Below the pieces are notes generated by a model. It saw nothing but the letters and a program-made list of their open reading frames with translations. It did no database searches and was not told where the DNA came from. A DNA stretch of 64,000 nucleotides from Puccinia triticina (Eukaryota > Basidiomycota > Pucciniomycetes > Pucciniales > Pucciniaceae), in contig NC_070568.1 in NCBI RefSeq assembly GCF_026914185.1, forward strand, positions 930,001 to 994,000. The letters are read 5' to 3'. This document shows positions 21,389 to 32,198 of this stretch, one piece after another. Numbering within the stretch: position 1 is the first letter of the stretch; the number at the start of each line of letters is the position of its first letter. Position numbers and translations under genes: made by a program.

Positions 21389-23206
21389 ATGAACCCTTTG
21401 GAAGGCAAATTCTTTACTCCAGGCAACAAAGAAGCTCAGATCGGATCAGGCGGCTCGGACAGCGGAGACACAGTAATTGCGGAAAACGGAGGAGGTTCTT
21501 CTTCAAGACCAGCCAAAACACAATTGTGGTTGGGATTAGCGGGAGGACCAAGACTAGGACAATCATCTTTTTTGTTGGTGCGGAGCCAGTTTTCACCTAA
21601 TCAGTCACTTGCGGCAAGAAGGCGACAGCTGTACCAGCGGAGCACTCTGAACAATTGACCAGCGGTGTCAACTGGAGGAACGACGAGCAGAACTTACGGA
21701 GTTCAACCAGAGGAGACTGAAGACGAGACCATGGAAGAAGCGCTAGGTGGACCACGACCTGCTGCTCCTGCGCCGAGCGGAGCAAAGATACGGGCCAGGG
21801 ATTATCCGCACCTTAAGTTTTCAGAGGCGGAGGTGGAGCGCTTTATCAACTGGTTTGAAAGAGCAGCTCTTCAGGAAGGTCTGACGGATGCGGATAAGGT
21901 GTACCAGGTGGTCAACTTCTTTCCAGAAGGCGAGGACTTGCGGGAAGTGGAGGACATGAAAGGGTTCGAGAATAAGGATTGGACCAAGCTCAAGGAGGAG
22001 ATACTTGAGCGGTGGGAAGATTGTGGACCTAGGTATCGGGAGAGTGACTTGGAGAAAGTGGCTTTGGAGCGTGCGGAAAAAGGCGGTGTTCGGACAAGAG
22101 CAGAGTACGTGTCCTACATTACCAGTTTCGACCAGGTTCTGCGGTATTTGGAGCGGAACAAGATCGTGACGGCCAATATGGGCACAACAAAGCGGATTTT
22201 CTTGAAGGGATTGAATCAAACCTTCACAGAGAAGGTGCTTTGGGGACTGATGGTCAAACCACAACTTGGAGGGCCAAAACTGTTGCCCAGCATGAAGTAT
22301 TTGCAGTCCGCTGTCAAGGCGGAGCTCCAAGTGTTGGAGCTCATGAATGACAGCCAAGGAGATGCGGTTGTGAGGGCGGAATTGGCTCCGCAGGCGCTGG
22401 TGACGGTCAAAGACGTGAGTGACTTGGCGGAAACGCTGAAGGAGCTGAAACTGTTCATGCAGAAAGCGGCGCACAAGCAACCAAAGGAGCAACAGGCCGC
22501 CGTGGCACCAGCAGCTGCTTCCGCGGCTCCTCAGGCGGACGGTGCTCTGCAGGCCGGCGGAATGCCGCCGTGGAGGCAAGGACCTCCGGTGTGCAACTAC
22601 TGCAAGGAAAACGGCCATATGCGGAATCAGTGCGAGTACTTTGAAACGGACTGGGCTGCGGGAAAGGTTTCCTCGTGGGGGCGCGCTTTCTTTTGGCCGG
22701 ATCGTACGCCAGTGGATGGACCGATTCCAAGGGATGTGGTGCGGGCCGGACAACCTTTGGCAAAAGGGAAAGAGGTGGAGGGGAAAGTGAATATTAGGAT
22801 GGTCAAGGGCATGGTGTGGAAGCCGCCGGCAGTGGCCAGCAGTGTGAAGTGTGTGCAGACGGGGGAAGTCTTCTTGGGGGAGCGTTTGGAAAAGATGGAT
22901 TTGGATCCCGCTCCCGCGCCTAAAGCCAGACCGGAGCCGGTCAAGCAGCTTCCGGTAGCTCCAGTGGCGGGGGGCAACAAGAAAAAGGCCGAAGAGGTTG
23001 CACAACAAGCAATGGGCGCGGAAACCACAGTAGCCCTAACCTTGAGGGAGCTGGCGGCAATTTCCCCCGTAATGGCGGACAAGATGATCAGTTTGCTAAG
23101 AGAGGCGGCAGGGGAAAGGAAGCCCACGGCATTGGAAGCTGCCACTAAAGCAGAAATGGCAGAGGTGAAGTGTGCGGAGTTTGGACACCCAATTGTTGGA
23201 ATTTGA
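21389..23206 (+). pseudogene. Retrotransposon Gag with CCHC zinc knuckle
   Basis: From ATG at 21389 one frame runs to 23206 with a single TGA at 21656; after it the first ATG is 21731. The capsid-like core (residues from FSEAEVERFINWFERAAL to about MTTKRIFLKGLNQTF) resembles the retrotransposon gag fold of Ty3/gypsy elements. A canonical zinc knuckle CNYCKENGHMRNQC (CX2CX4HX4C) sits near 22591-22632 after an Ala/Gln-rich linker. The C-terminal part is Lys/Ala/Pro-rich. The frame stops before any protease. Protease and pre-RT fragments of what may be the same element lie at 27171 and 29053, separated by inserted DNA. Confidence 0.85.
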
Positions 23207-23311
23207 ACTTGTTTCTGCTCTCCTTTTTTCTTGGCAGCCTGTCACATATTGTGTTTTGAAATAAGTTTGGACTCAAAATCGTGAAGTTTAGGATTTTTAA
23301 ATGAATTAATT

Positions 23312-24817
23312 ATGGAGTCAAAACCCGATGATGTCATCATCGGTTATTTTGATGATGACAGTACTGTCATAATCATCCCAAGCGCAAACCTTGCCAGACC
23401 AAGCGAACCTCGTCAGACCAAGCAAATCCCGTCAGACCAAGAAAATCCCGGCAGACCAAGCAAACCCCGCCACACCAAGATTGACATGTCACAACACGGC
23501 ATCGACCTCTTTGCAAGGGCACACCCACCGCCGCGAATGGGATATCTTTCCGATGCGGAGCGCGATCGCGCCCACGGCCGAGACGGCACTGACGCAGTTC
23601 TTTCCACAGTGAGTTCCTCCTTTTCTTGGTTGTCCACATTGATTATTGGTTACGAACCTTGTTTTTGCTTCTGCCAGCCGCAGAAAGCGCATTGCAGCAC
23701 TTCCTTCAAGCTGTACTGCCCCAAACCGGGCAACCCAAAGTTATCGAACACTGTAAAAACAAAGAAGGTCTTTGCGATAACCTTCGATATAGGATCTTTG
23801 AATCTCGATGGTTTCCGCAGACTTGTTGCAGCAGAGGCTGGAAAGATTGTGGACGGTTCTGACGGACTCATCCGAAACGCGCTCACCTCCGGATCCCCAC
23901 CCATTTCGTGGCAGGTCTCTTTGGCCTTCAAGACAACCCCGGAATTCCACAAGAAGTACAACTACACGGTCAACAACGAGGAAACTTACGCTCGTTGGAT
24001 CCAGACCATGAGAGACACCCACACGGATCACGTCCACGCCGGCCTCCACGTTGAGATGGCTGATCTTGCGGCCATAGCAAAACAGGCAAAGATTTTGGTC
24101 GATATCAAAACACACGTTTTGACTCAGATGGCGGCTCAGAACGCCAGCGGCAGTCTCAGCTCAAACGCTAATAATCTTTCAGCCAGCGACTTCAAGGGGC
24201 TTGATGTTGTCATGAGCCAGCTTTATGCAAAGCACCCACCCAACGTGAAGTACCTCTCGAAATGGCCGGTCTTCATTGATCCAAAGGACCCCACCCGATA
24301 CATCCCCTTGACTACTCAAAATACCCAACTTTGGGCGCATGATATTGTAAGTTGCCTTTGTCTCATTCTCTTTTGCTTGTCCTGGCCTGAACTGATTCAC
24401 TGCATGAGCTGGATGTAGTTACAAGAAGTTGTAGGGGTTAACTACAATGCTCCCCCATCGGCGCTTCGGTTTGAAAAGCTTTTGGCCTACAAGAAACGCA
24501 AGATCTCTCACGTAATCGAGGAAGCCTCCCCCCAAGCCAATCGCAGCTCTTCCCCTTCCGAAGGATCGGTTGATTCGCCGGTGGCTGAGCCCGATGAGGA
24601 CCTCATGGCACAGTACCTCGATTTCGTCAAAATCAAGCCGAGTAAGAAGGATGACGTCCTCAGCATCCTCAACGAGAAGGATATTTACCATCCTGCCTAC
24701 TTTCAATCGGAAAGCATCACTCGAGATGAAATGGCCCGTTGGGGCTTGTCTCCTGGCATAATTGCCCAATTGCAAGACAACACCAAAAAATTTGAGAAGC
24801 GTCGCGCTTCTCATTAG
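23312..24817 (+). CDS. Hypothetical protein of a repeat-type family with C-terminal SAM-like domain, 454 aa
   Basis: Proposed exons 23312-23608, 23678-24346 and 24419-24817 join in frame. The first intron is 69 nt and itself open, so it may be retained. The central region (FAITFDIGSLNLDGFRRLVAAEAGK, then SWQVSLAF, then a charged region about MADLAAIAKQAKILVD) and the end (YLDFVKIKPSKKDDVLSIL ... WGLSPGIIAQL) resemble a family I recall as highly expanded in rust fungi. The last ~65 residues look like a small helical SAM-like domain. The N-terminal part lies on a 19-bp minisatellite and is doubtful. It sits inside the broken gypsy element, so it is probably mobile or transposon-associated. Function unknown. 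Confidence 0.55.
23397..23480 (+). repeat. 19-bp minisatellite, about 4.5 units
   Basis: Units GACCAAGCRAAYCYCGTCA start at 23397, 23416, 23435 and 23454, with a partial unit after and a degenerate one before. Because 19 is not a multiple of three, successive units are read in different frames. Confidence 0.85.
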
Positions 24818-25007
24818 ACCTTTTCGCCGTATCTCCTCCTCTTCGTCGCCTGTTTTAGGATCGCTCCTCGCTCTGGATCGCTCCTCGCTCTTCGTCGCCA
24901 GTTTTAGGACCATATAAGCAAGACAACACCAAAAAAATTGAGAAGCGTCGCGCTTCTCATTAGACCTTTTCGCTGTATCTCCTCCTCTTCTTCGCCTGTT
25001 TTAGGAT
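24773..25007 (+). repeat. Tandem duplication of the 3' end of the SAM-like gene
   Basis: The block from GCAAGACAACACCAAAAAA through GAGAAGCGTCGCGCTTCTC to CGCCTGTTTTAGGAT occurs at about 24773-24861 and again at 24919-25008, spaced 146 bp. It includes the last codons and the stop. A perfect GAGAAGCG-TCGCGCTTCTC hairpin spans the stop codon. Three CATCCAGACWTGTATYT repeats follow (25036-25141). Confidence 0.75.
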
Positions 25008-25445
25008 TGTATTTTGCACTCTTCTCTCTCATCCAGCATCCAGACATGTATTTATCTCTTTAATTTCATTTTCAATAGGTTCTCTTCCATCCGGCATCCA
25101 GACTTGTATTTCACACGCTTCTCTCATCCAGACTTGTATCTCGCACATAAACCATTAAGCCTCTTTCATCACCAACCTTGGCGGAGGAAGTTACATGTGT
25201 GCAAAACAAATTTTTATTGATTGATTTGGCAAAGCGCAACAAAGAACTTGGGACAGGACAAAGAGAGGACAAGGACAGGGTTTTATTTGACAAGTGGACT
25301 GGAGCTTAGGACAGGACACTGGGGCTGGGGACGAACAAACTGGGGCTGGAGACTGGAAAAATCAGGTTGTTTTGGACTAGACATGAACTCAGAACTCAGA
25401 TAAGATGTAAGAAAAGTCGGAGAGAGAGAAGAGATCACATTTGGA

Positions 25446-26581
25446 CTAGTGGTGGTTTGGAACTGGAACACAGTATCCATAGTGACGGTAGAGTTTATAG
25501 GACAACTTATCGGTCATGATTTGGGCGGCGACTCGGCGGATCTCCCATTCTGGGTCGTCGGTTTGGTTCAAAAGTTGAGTTGCCCTTAAGTCCTGCTTGA
25601 TTGCCGCAAAGCAGAGCTCGATTGGGTTCAGTTCTGGGCAGTAGGGTGGCAAGAAATGGATTCGGACCCCGGCGGCGTTGCAGAGCTCTTTGACACGTTC
25701 CCCTCGGTGGATGGTTGCGTTGTTGCACACAATGACGGAGTTCACATTGGGGTACCTGTTCATCCGAGGGAGCTAGAACGGAGTGCTTGTCAGCTTGGAA
25801 AGTACAAGGAAGAGTCGTGGCTCACATGAGGAAAAACACTCACCAAGCTGAATTCTAGAAAATGCTCGAATTTATTACCGGTAAAGGTGTCGAAAGTAGT
25901 GGTGAGGGCCAATAACCCGTCAAGCGAGATTGCTGGGAGTAGACTGATTCGATCCGGGTTCTGGTTGACGAGGTACTTTGACGATGGTGTTCCTTTTTCT
26001 GACCTCGCGTAAGTTCGGAGGAGGTCCTTGTCAGCAAAGGAGCATTCATCTGAATGCCAGTGCACAAAGGTAAGATTTCAGCTTGCTTATTTTCATAACA
26101 AAGGAGTACAATACTTACCAGTGAATACCAAGAACTCTGCAGGGAAGAACTCCATGCGTTCAACGTATGCATACTTCGTAACAAGTGACTTGCGGATATT
26201 CTTTGTGTCTGGTTTCTTCAAGGTAATCGACAACTTCTTGACGAGGGCCCTGTGAACGCCGGAGGTACTGAGAAGGACACCGGAGGATTCATACAATTTC
26301 TCTCGTATTTCGTCCAAGAAGAGGCCAGGCTCAGAACAAACGAGCTCAATCATAAAGTTGCACTCATCGCGAGTGAGACTCGCCGGGCGACCTCGTTCTT
26401 GGTAGTCAATTGGATCTCTGATGACGGAGCGCGTTTCTTCAAAGAGGTGCTTCCAACGGCGGAACGATTGAGGGGAGAATTGAACACCCAACAGTTGCTG
26501 GATGGAGTCCATTGGGAGGCCTTGCTGGGACATTCGAACAACAGCAATTTTGGTTGCCGGGGGGTGGGGACGATAGACCAT
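25446..26581 (-). CDS. Tc1/mariner-type transposase, 331 aa, second catalytic Asp replaced by Asn
   Basis: On the minus strand exons 26581-26119, 26049-25844 and 25772-25446 join to 996 nt without a stop. The N-terminus holds a helix-turn-helix region (VVRMSQQGLPMDSIQQLL, then RGRPASLTRDE), followed by LDEIREKLYESSGVLLSTSG, typical of Tc1-like DNA binding. The DDE core has D155 (TDECSF, split by intron 1), then VCNNATIH where family members have DNA.IH, so N240 replaces the second Asp. LNPIE gives E275, 34 residues later, as in DD34E. If the substitution is real the enzyme should not catalyse transposition. It lies between the gag and protease parts of a gypsy element. Terminal repeats not identified. 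Confidence 0.82.
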
Positions 26582-27170
26582 CGAGTGAGGTGCTGGTGGG
26601 AAGGTTGCCGAGGAAGGGGGCTGAGGTTGATGCGGGTGGGATCGAGTGAGGGTTGGTTATGAGGTCGGTGTTGGTGGGATTGCGGTGAGTGTTGGTGGAG
26701 GATATGGCAGCTGCCCGGATCGGAGATATGATATCATATCACTGCTGTGTCGGTCAGAAACAGCAGGATTAAACCTGTAATATGCATGCTAAGTACATAC
26801 CTCAGAAATCCGAAAAAGCAAAAAAGTCCAAGCTTTTTTCAAAAGACAATACATGTTAGCTTTCCCTTATGCATGTATTTCTTCCTTATTCATTTTTTTC
26901 TTGAGCCTGCACCCACAACTCAAACACCTTGTATGTAGTCTATTCAAAACTACAAGACTACACAGGAATAATAATCATCAGTCCTGACCATCTTGATCCT
27001 TTGTGCGCACTTGAGCCCGCACTCTGTCTTATCTACAAAGGCACTTAAGCCCCTTTGAGTGAGTTATCTGGTCCTATTTACAGACTTTGTCTGCTATTGG
27101 CTAAGCCAACTTTTCCCCTTTCTGCTCTGCCTTGCTTTGCCTCCGGTTGAAAATCCTTCACCAATGGGTT
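26582..27170. other. Intervening DNA between Tc1 gene and protease fragment
   Basis: G-rich GGTTGGTGTTGGTGG-like sequence (26580-26700) then a GATATGATATCATATC palindrome near 26725 and AT-rich DNA. No gene. May contain the 5' end of the Tc1 element. Confidence 0.35.
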
Positions 27171-27622
27171 CACTTCCTGTTTTGCCATCTACAGCGGTGT
27201 CCTGTCCATTGGGATACATAAGCATGTGGATCGGAAACGTCACAAAGTGGGCCATGATCAATATTCTTCCAGCGGACCTAGCCACTGAAGCTGACTTGGT
27301 GTTGCGGAACATAAAAATCTGCATGATGGGCGGATTTACATTTGAAGTGGACGGGATAGTGGAGGTGGCACGAGTGACTAAGAAGATGTCATTCTTGGTG
27401 ACCAGGTCTCACAAAATCATCCTTGGGCGGCCATTCCTTTTTGCTTTTTGGGCGCAATTGCGCTTCTGCCCAGACAGACAAGAGGAAGTGATGCTGGTAG
27501 AAGGGACAAATGGCAAGCAGTACAAGACAATCATCTGTCAGCCCCAAAGCGGAGATTGGGTGACTGAGGTGGCCAAGGGGGCGCCGCATCATTGTGTGGA
27601 GCCTCCTGCGGAGGGATTTTAG
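27171..27622 (+). pseudogene. Gypsy aspartic-protease region lacking the active-site triad
   Basis: The frame LPSTAVSCPLGYISMWIGNVTKWAMINILPADLATEADLV... continues through VDGIVEVARVTKKMSFLV and HKIILGRPFLFAFWAQLRF. This has the flaps and the ILGRPFL element of retrotransposon proteases, but the D-S/T-G triad expected between WAM and INILP is missing, apparently by an in-frame deletion. It is probably the continuation of the gag at 21389. It cannot be an active protease as read. Confidence 0.65.
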
Positions 27623-28199
27623 CTTTTGGCCAAGCAGAGAAAGCTTTGACTCAGCTCGGACAGTCAACATTTAAGAAGCGGGAGGGTATTGGCAAAGGGA
27701 AAGCGGGGCCAACCAATACCAAGGTGAGATTTCATTTGCATGCATCTCGAAGTGTGGAAGGATCAAAGCACTACCACAGTGCTACTGTGGTGCAATTCTG
27801 TGGTAGGAACAAACTGTGAGCAGAAAGCAGAAACAGACGAGAGAGGGAAAGCAAGTGCAGGAACGGGAAACTGCGTAGCGGAGGCAAGCAGTCTACAATT
27901 AAGTCCTCCCAAGTAATAGTATGCACCTCTGAGTTGGTTTTCTACAAAACCCTACCTTTGTGCCACAGTTGTGAGTGAAATGAGACGTCTGCGTAGGGTT
28001 TTGATTGTGACCAGGACAATCGGCAACAATGGAGAGGCGCGTTGTAAAGCTCAAAAGTGTTCCTGAGAACCTTTTGCTGAGTGCGGAAAGGGATGAATGA
28101 GGTTACCTCTGCCTTTCCTGGGTCACTAGACACTAAAACAAGCCCCCCAATCTACGATTGGAAGGTTTATGTAGTGATAGTGGAGGTGTATCAAAAGAT
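27623..28199 (+). other. Gypsy spacer with third copy of the pol-flanking repeat
   Basis: From about 27898 the sequence AAGTCCTCCCAAGTAATAGTATGCACCTC... resembles 1-80 and 3249-3330. A short hairpin CCACAGTG/CACTGTGG-like lies near 27770-27800. No gene. Confidence 0.4.
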
Positions 28200-28925
28200 A
28201 GCCTACTTTGAGCAGGTGGCTTAAGGGTTAGGGTGATGTAGCTGATGTGTAAGTGTTGTAATGAGGTTGTAATTTGTATGTAAGGGTGTAAAACCACAAT
28301 ATAGAGTGGGCTAATACTGTAGAGTGAGCAAGTATTGTACTGTTATGGGGTAAGCTGAGTGCAAGTAGTTTGCTGAGAGAAATTACAACTGGGGGGAGGA
28401 GAGCCCTCTTAAATAGAAAAGAGTGAGACATTTTAGCTCCAGGGGAACAAGAGAATGAGGGGTTTTAGCTGCCCTGAAAGCTACAATGAGGTATTTTGAC
28501 TGGTGGTTGACAGGTCACATGAGGTCATGATGTCATATAAGAGAATTTAGCTAGTGAGAGACAGGAGGTGAGGTGTTTTAGCTGGCCTGGCCTGTCAAAT
28601 GATGTCATCTGCAAGCTGCATGAGGGGTTTTTGCTATCTTGACACCTGCATGATGTCATCTGTCAACTGTCAGACTGCAGCCCCTATTACACTAGTCTGC
28701 ATGCACCTGCATAAGACTGCATAAGCCTGCATCAAGTGTGCATAACACTGCATGAAATGTGCATAGCACAATGTAATGAGTGCAGCTGATGAGGTAAAGT
28801 ATATGTAAAGGGTAGACAAGCTGTCAGGGTGGTCCATGTAACGGATTACATGTCCTGGGTAAGTGTGGTTCATGTAACGGATTACATGACCTGAGTATGG
28901 TGTTTGTGTGTGTGAAACTGACTGA
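28200..28925 (-). mobile_element. LTR-like promoter segment (copy 2, inverted)
   Basis: On the minus strand six copies of a motif close to AGCTAAAAYNCCTCA occur between 28640 and 28420, interleaved with TGACATCAT (near 28650, 28604 and 28535). A TATTTAAG box lies at 28415-28408. Two copies of the palindrome CATGTAACGGATTACATG lie at about 28836 and 28872. The arrangement parallels 50190-50510. Probably a solo LTR with its enhancer region. Confidence 0.55.
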
Positions 28926-29052
28926 TGGTGTCTTGTGTAGTTTTAGCCGTAGAATCCAGTGGTGCTGCCGTATTGGTTGATTTGAGAGTGTACATATGAG
29001 AAAAAAGGAAATTTTGAAATGGGCTTAGATGGGCAACCATAAAGCATACCAC

Positions 29053-29375
29053 AGCGTATTGGGCAATTCAATGGCGGACAATACAAGCCGGTGGCAAAGA
29101 AGGTGCGGCCGCAGAACTTGGCAATGCCGCAGGAGCTCAATCCACCGTTGCAGAAGATTGAGTGGAGTTGGGACCCGTTCAAGACACCGTTACATAAGGT
29201 TCTGCCAAAGTTTGTGCCAACAGAGCAGATGGCTAGCCTCAAATTTGGCCCACTGGAATGGCTTTACCAAGAGGAGTTCCATTTTTAGCAGAGGCTATTA
29301 CGTTGCAGGAAAAAGTGTTGTCATTTGGTCCAGAGGATCATGGGCTGCTTAAGCGGAGTATTGGGGACCCTTATT
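29053..29375 (+). pseudogene. Gypsy pre-RT fragment
   Basis: QYKPVAKKVRPQNLAMPQELNPPLQ and KFGPLEWLYQEE match the linker before RT in the first element (240-450). A frameshift near 29278 switches to AEAITLQEKVLSFGPEDHGLL, which matches the corresponding part of the first element. The frame ends at PYWMP where the inverted-repeat element begins at 29376. Confidence 0.8.
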
Positions 29376-29645
29376 GGATGCCCTGGGGGACACAAACAAG
29401 CAAGCTGAAGCCTACTTTTATAGACAATACGGTACTACAGCTCACCACCAGCAAGCTCGACTGCCACATTCATCAAGCCATGACAACTACGCCACTGCCA
29501 CACCCCTCCAGTACCCGTGACCTGCACGGCGGTTTTTTGACTGGCTAGGCGTTGTCAACAATAACCTTGTGTAAGACTATCTTTTGGGTTGCGCTTGACA
29601 ACAGCAACCTTCTTGGCTCTTCCTTAATTATCATGAAGATATTAC

Positions 29646-29987
29646 TGTTAGAGTTGGACATGCACTTATGTGAAAACTAGGCTTTATCTTCTATGTACTT
29701 TCCCTTATGTACATAGTTGCTAACCTAGTCGGTGACAGGTACCAACCTTAACTGTCACCGACGCGCACCTACAGTACCGGTTCTCACGTGCCCGGGATCC
29801 TCTCTCTTTCATCACCGAGATTGGAGACCCGGGACCGGCACGTGAGAGCTGACCCCACCGCCGGACTGTATCGTGCAGGTTAGTCAGCTCACTTAGCAAT
29901 GCAATTACCGAGATTGGAGACCCGGGACCGACACGTGAGAGCTGACCCCACCGCCGGACTGTATCGTGCAGTTTCCGAGCCTTTCTA
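29646..29987. mobile_element. Solo LTR (342 bp) inserted in the left arm
   Basis: Starts TGTTAGAGTTGG, ends CCTTTCTA, flanked by ATTAC (29641-29645) and GTTAC (29988-29992). The uninterrupted right arm shows GTTAC at the empty site, confirming a 5-bp duplication. Internally a 65-bp block is repeated with one mismatch (29814-29878 and 29907-29971). The start resembles Ty1/copia LTRs. Confidence 0.85.
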
Positions 29988-30226
29988 GTTACTAATCTGC
30001 TGACAGTTGCTTGGCAGGAGTCGAAATGGATCCCAAATAATATCCAGAAGCCGCCCGAGCTGCGAGCAACTCAAGCCCAAATCAGTCCCAGGGCCAAGAT
30101 TTTCACTTGAATCCACGCCACCGGCCTGGTTGTCCCCTTGACCAGCAACGCCTTCCGCTTGGGCTCTTGAGCATGTTGAAATCCATCGACTCATAGATCT
30201 GCGACCGCCCGCTCAACCTCCCCCAG

Positions 30227-30519
30227 TGGCACGGTAGGTGTCCTCTGTCGTCAGACTCCTCTGATATGTGTTGTCTGTCCGTCAAAGGCCCCATCCACAC
30301 CCTTGACAAGCACTTAACCAGCAGGCCGGCCGTCGACCGCTAGCAACTTTGTGATTCCTTCCATCACCCCTTCACCTCAACTCAATGGCAATCCGGGAAG
30401 CGTAAGTGTCCTCTTCACTCCTTGGCCCAAGCATCCACCCCTCCCCAAGACTAATGAACCTAGCTCTACCTTCTTTGAACCTAATTAGCAGACTTGCTCT
30501 AGCTTGATAGATCCACCGA
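30227..30519 (+). other. Internal element DNA before the RhoGEF fragment
   Basis: Contains ATGGCAATCCGGGAAGC followed by GTAAGT near 30390-30411 and an AG acceptor near 30510, so it could be the 5' exon and intron of the captured gene. Not enough to call. Confidence 0.3.
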
Positions 30520-30994
30520 CCTTTTTGCTCTATTCCGAGAAGGAGAAAAACCGCCAGCAAGCAATACACGAGCTGATCCAGACGGAGTCGGGATTTGTCG
30601 AGATCTGCCAGACCCTCTCGCAGGTGTTTTACCGGTAGCTCGAGCTGCTGTGCTGATTGGTGTGTGGGCGGCGACAAACATCTTTGCGAACGTCAAGGAG
30701 ATCATGCTGTTTGGGACGACTTTTTTGAGCGCGCTGGAGGGCCGCCAGCCCCAGACAGCCGGCGCCCTGGTCCAGGTCCTCGGCGGCATCATGTTCGACT
30801 ACATCCGGGGCGGCGAGATATTCAGACACTACTGCAGCAACTAGCCTAACGCTTCCCACACCCTCGCCGACTTGATACTCCGACAGTCTGTTGCTGACAG
30901 GCTCAATGGACTCAAATCCAAGGGCCTCAAACTCAATCATTACTTGCTGCAGTGTATTCACAGATTCACGCACTACCCGCTGCCTTCTGCTTAG
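30520..30994 (+). pseudogene. RhoGEF (DH domain) gene fragment
   Basis: EKEKNRQQAIHELIQTESGF (about 30537-30600) matches the first helix of DH domains. NIFANVKEIMLFGTTFLSAL follows at about 30672, then IFRHYCSN, and LKSKGLKLNHYLLQCIHRF with THYPL ends near 30988, matching the conserved last helix. Two stops (TAG at 30636 and TAG at 30842) fall where Gln is expected, and there is a frame change near 30640-30660. DH domains exchange GDP on Rho GTPases; this copy is broken and lies between inverted arms, so it is read as a captured fragment of a host gene (Rom/Tus-like, inference). Confidence 0.7.
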
Positions 30995-32198
30995 GTATTT
31001 GGAAGGCGAGCTGGCTGGCGTCCGCTTGGGCAGCCCTTCTTGGCCTCTTCTTGTCTTTTTCTTCCTTCCCCTCAAACTTCAACTTGCATATTGGCCCGGG
31101 ACTCAGCGCCGACGGGAACAGCAACTATGGACCCAAGGTACTGAACGGTGATCCACCTGTGCAGAAAAGTCCTCTGTATCTTAACATACTATCTGTTTTC
31201 CTTGACTATAGAAACAAAAAAGAGGATTAGATTGATTGAATTCTGACCAAAAGATTAAGAAGAAGAAAAAAGCTCGCTCACAAGACATAGACCAGTTTGC
31301 AATATTCATTGTCACGTTTAGCGCCTGGTCCACGAGGCTTTTCCCCTGGATGGACGAGGAAAGGAATTGTGGGACTGTCTTTAATTGGACATGTCTTTAA
31401 TTGGAAAAGATTTAGATGAGACAAGGCGGCGAAGGGCGGGACACCCGGCGTCAAGCAGACTCGCGGACTGGTTCAGGCAATCCAGAAGCCTTCCTACGTC
31501 TTGTTTTGTGTGATCTCTGCATCCCGGTCTTCATGTGTATATGTTTATGTGGGCTTTTCTATTTTTCTTTGCTTGTTGTGTGTCCCTTTGGTGGGTCATG
31601 GGGCCTGCGAGGTAGATTCCTCTTTTTTTACCTCTGAGCAGAAGTAACACATTGTCTGCCTGTAGCTTGCCACAAGCCACCCCTTATCAAAAATTCAATG
31701 TAGACCTGACCAAACTGACTGTTGGCAATGACCAAACATTGAATGCTGCACTGAAGCACAAGACTGAGTATCAACAAAAATCCTTGTATCTGACAAGAGT
31801 GTTGAATTAATATGATTAATAAAATGGTGTTGGAAGCAATCTGTTGAATATGATAAATCCATGCTTAAGTCTACATTTAGGTTTCTCAAAGTTTTGACAT
31901 GCCAGCATATTTCCAAAAAATTAACACCTTCTTTTCAGGGACTGAAAACTATCTGTTTATTTTCCTGCAGAGAATGTGATTACATCAGTATGCCACAATG
32001 TGAGAAGTTTTTATGTTTTTAACTTTGAGATTCCCAAGTGATAACACACACATTCAGATCAATTCAATTTCCATGAAATTTTTGTTTGACAGACCAGGAG
32101 TAGAAATCAAGTTGTTTCAAACAACAACATAACATAATTTATGCTGCTAAAATAACAAAGCAAACTATGAAAACAGGCTCTGGGGGGTTGCAGCGGTC
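30995..32198. other. Internal element DNA after the RhoGEF fragment
   Basis: T/C-rich then AT-rich DNA. No domain recognised. It may contain further degenerate exons of the captured gene (31040-31220), which I cannot support. Confidence 0.3.

Noticed and set aside
22216..23145. Minus-strand frames across gag
   Set aside because: Shadows of the gag frame; codon content and the zinc knuckle support the plus strand.
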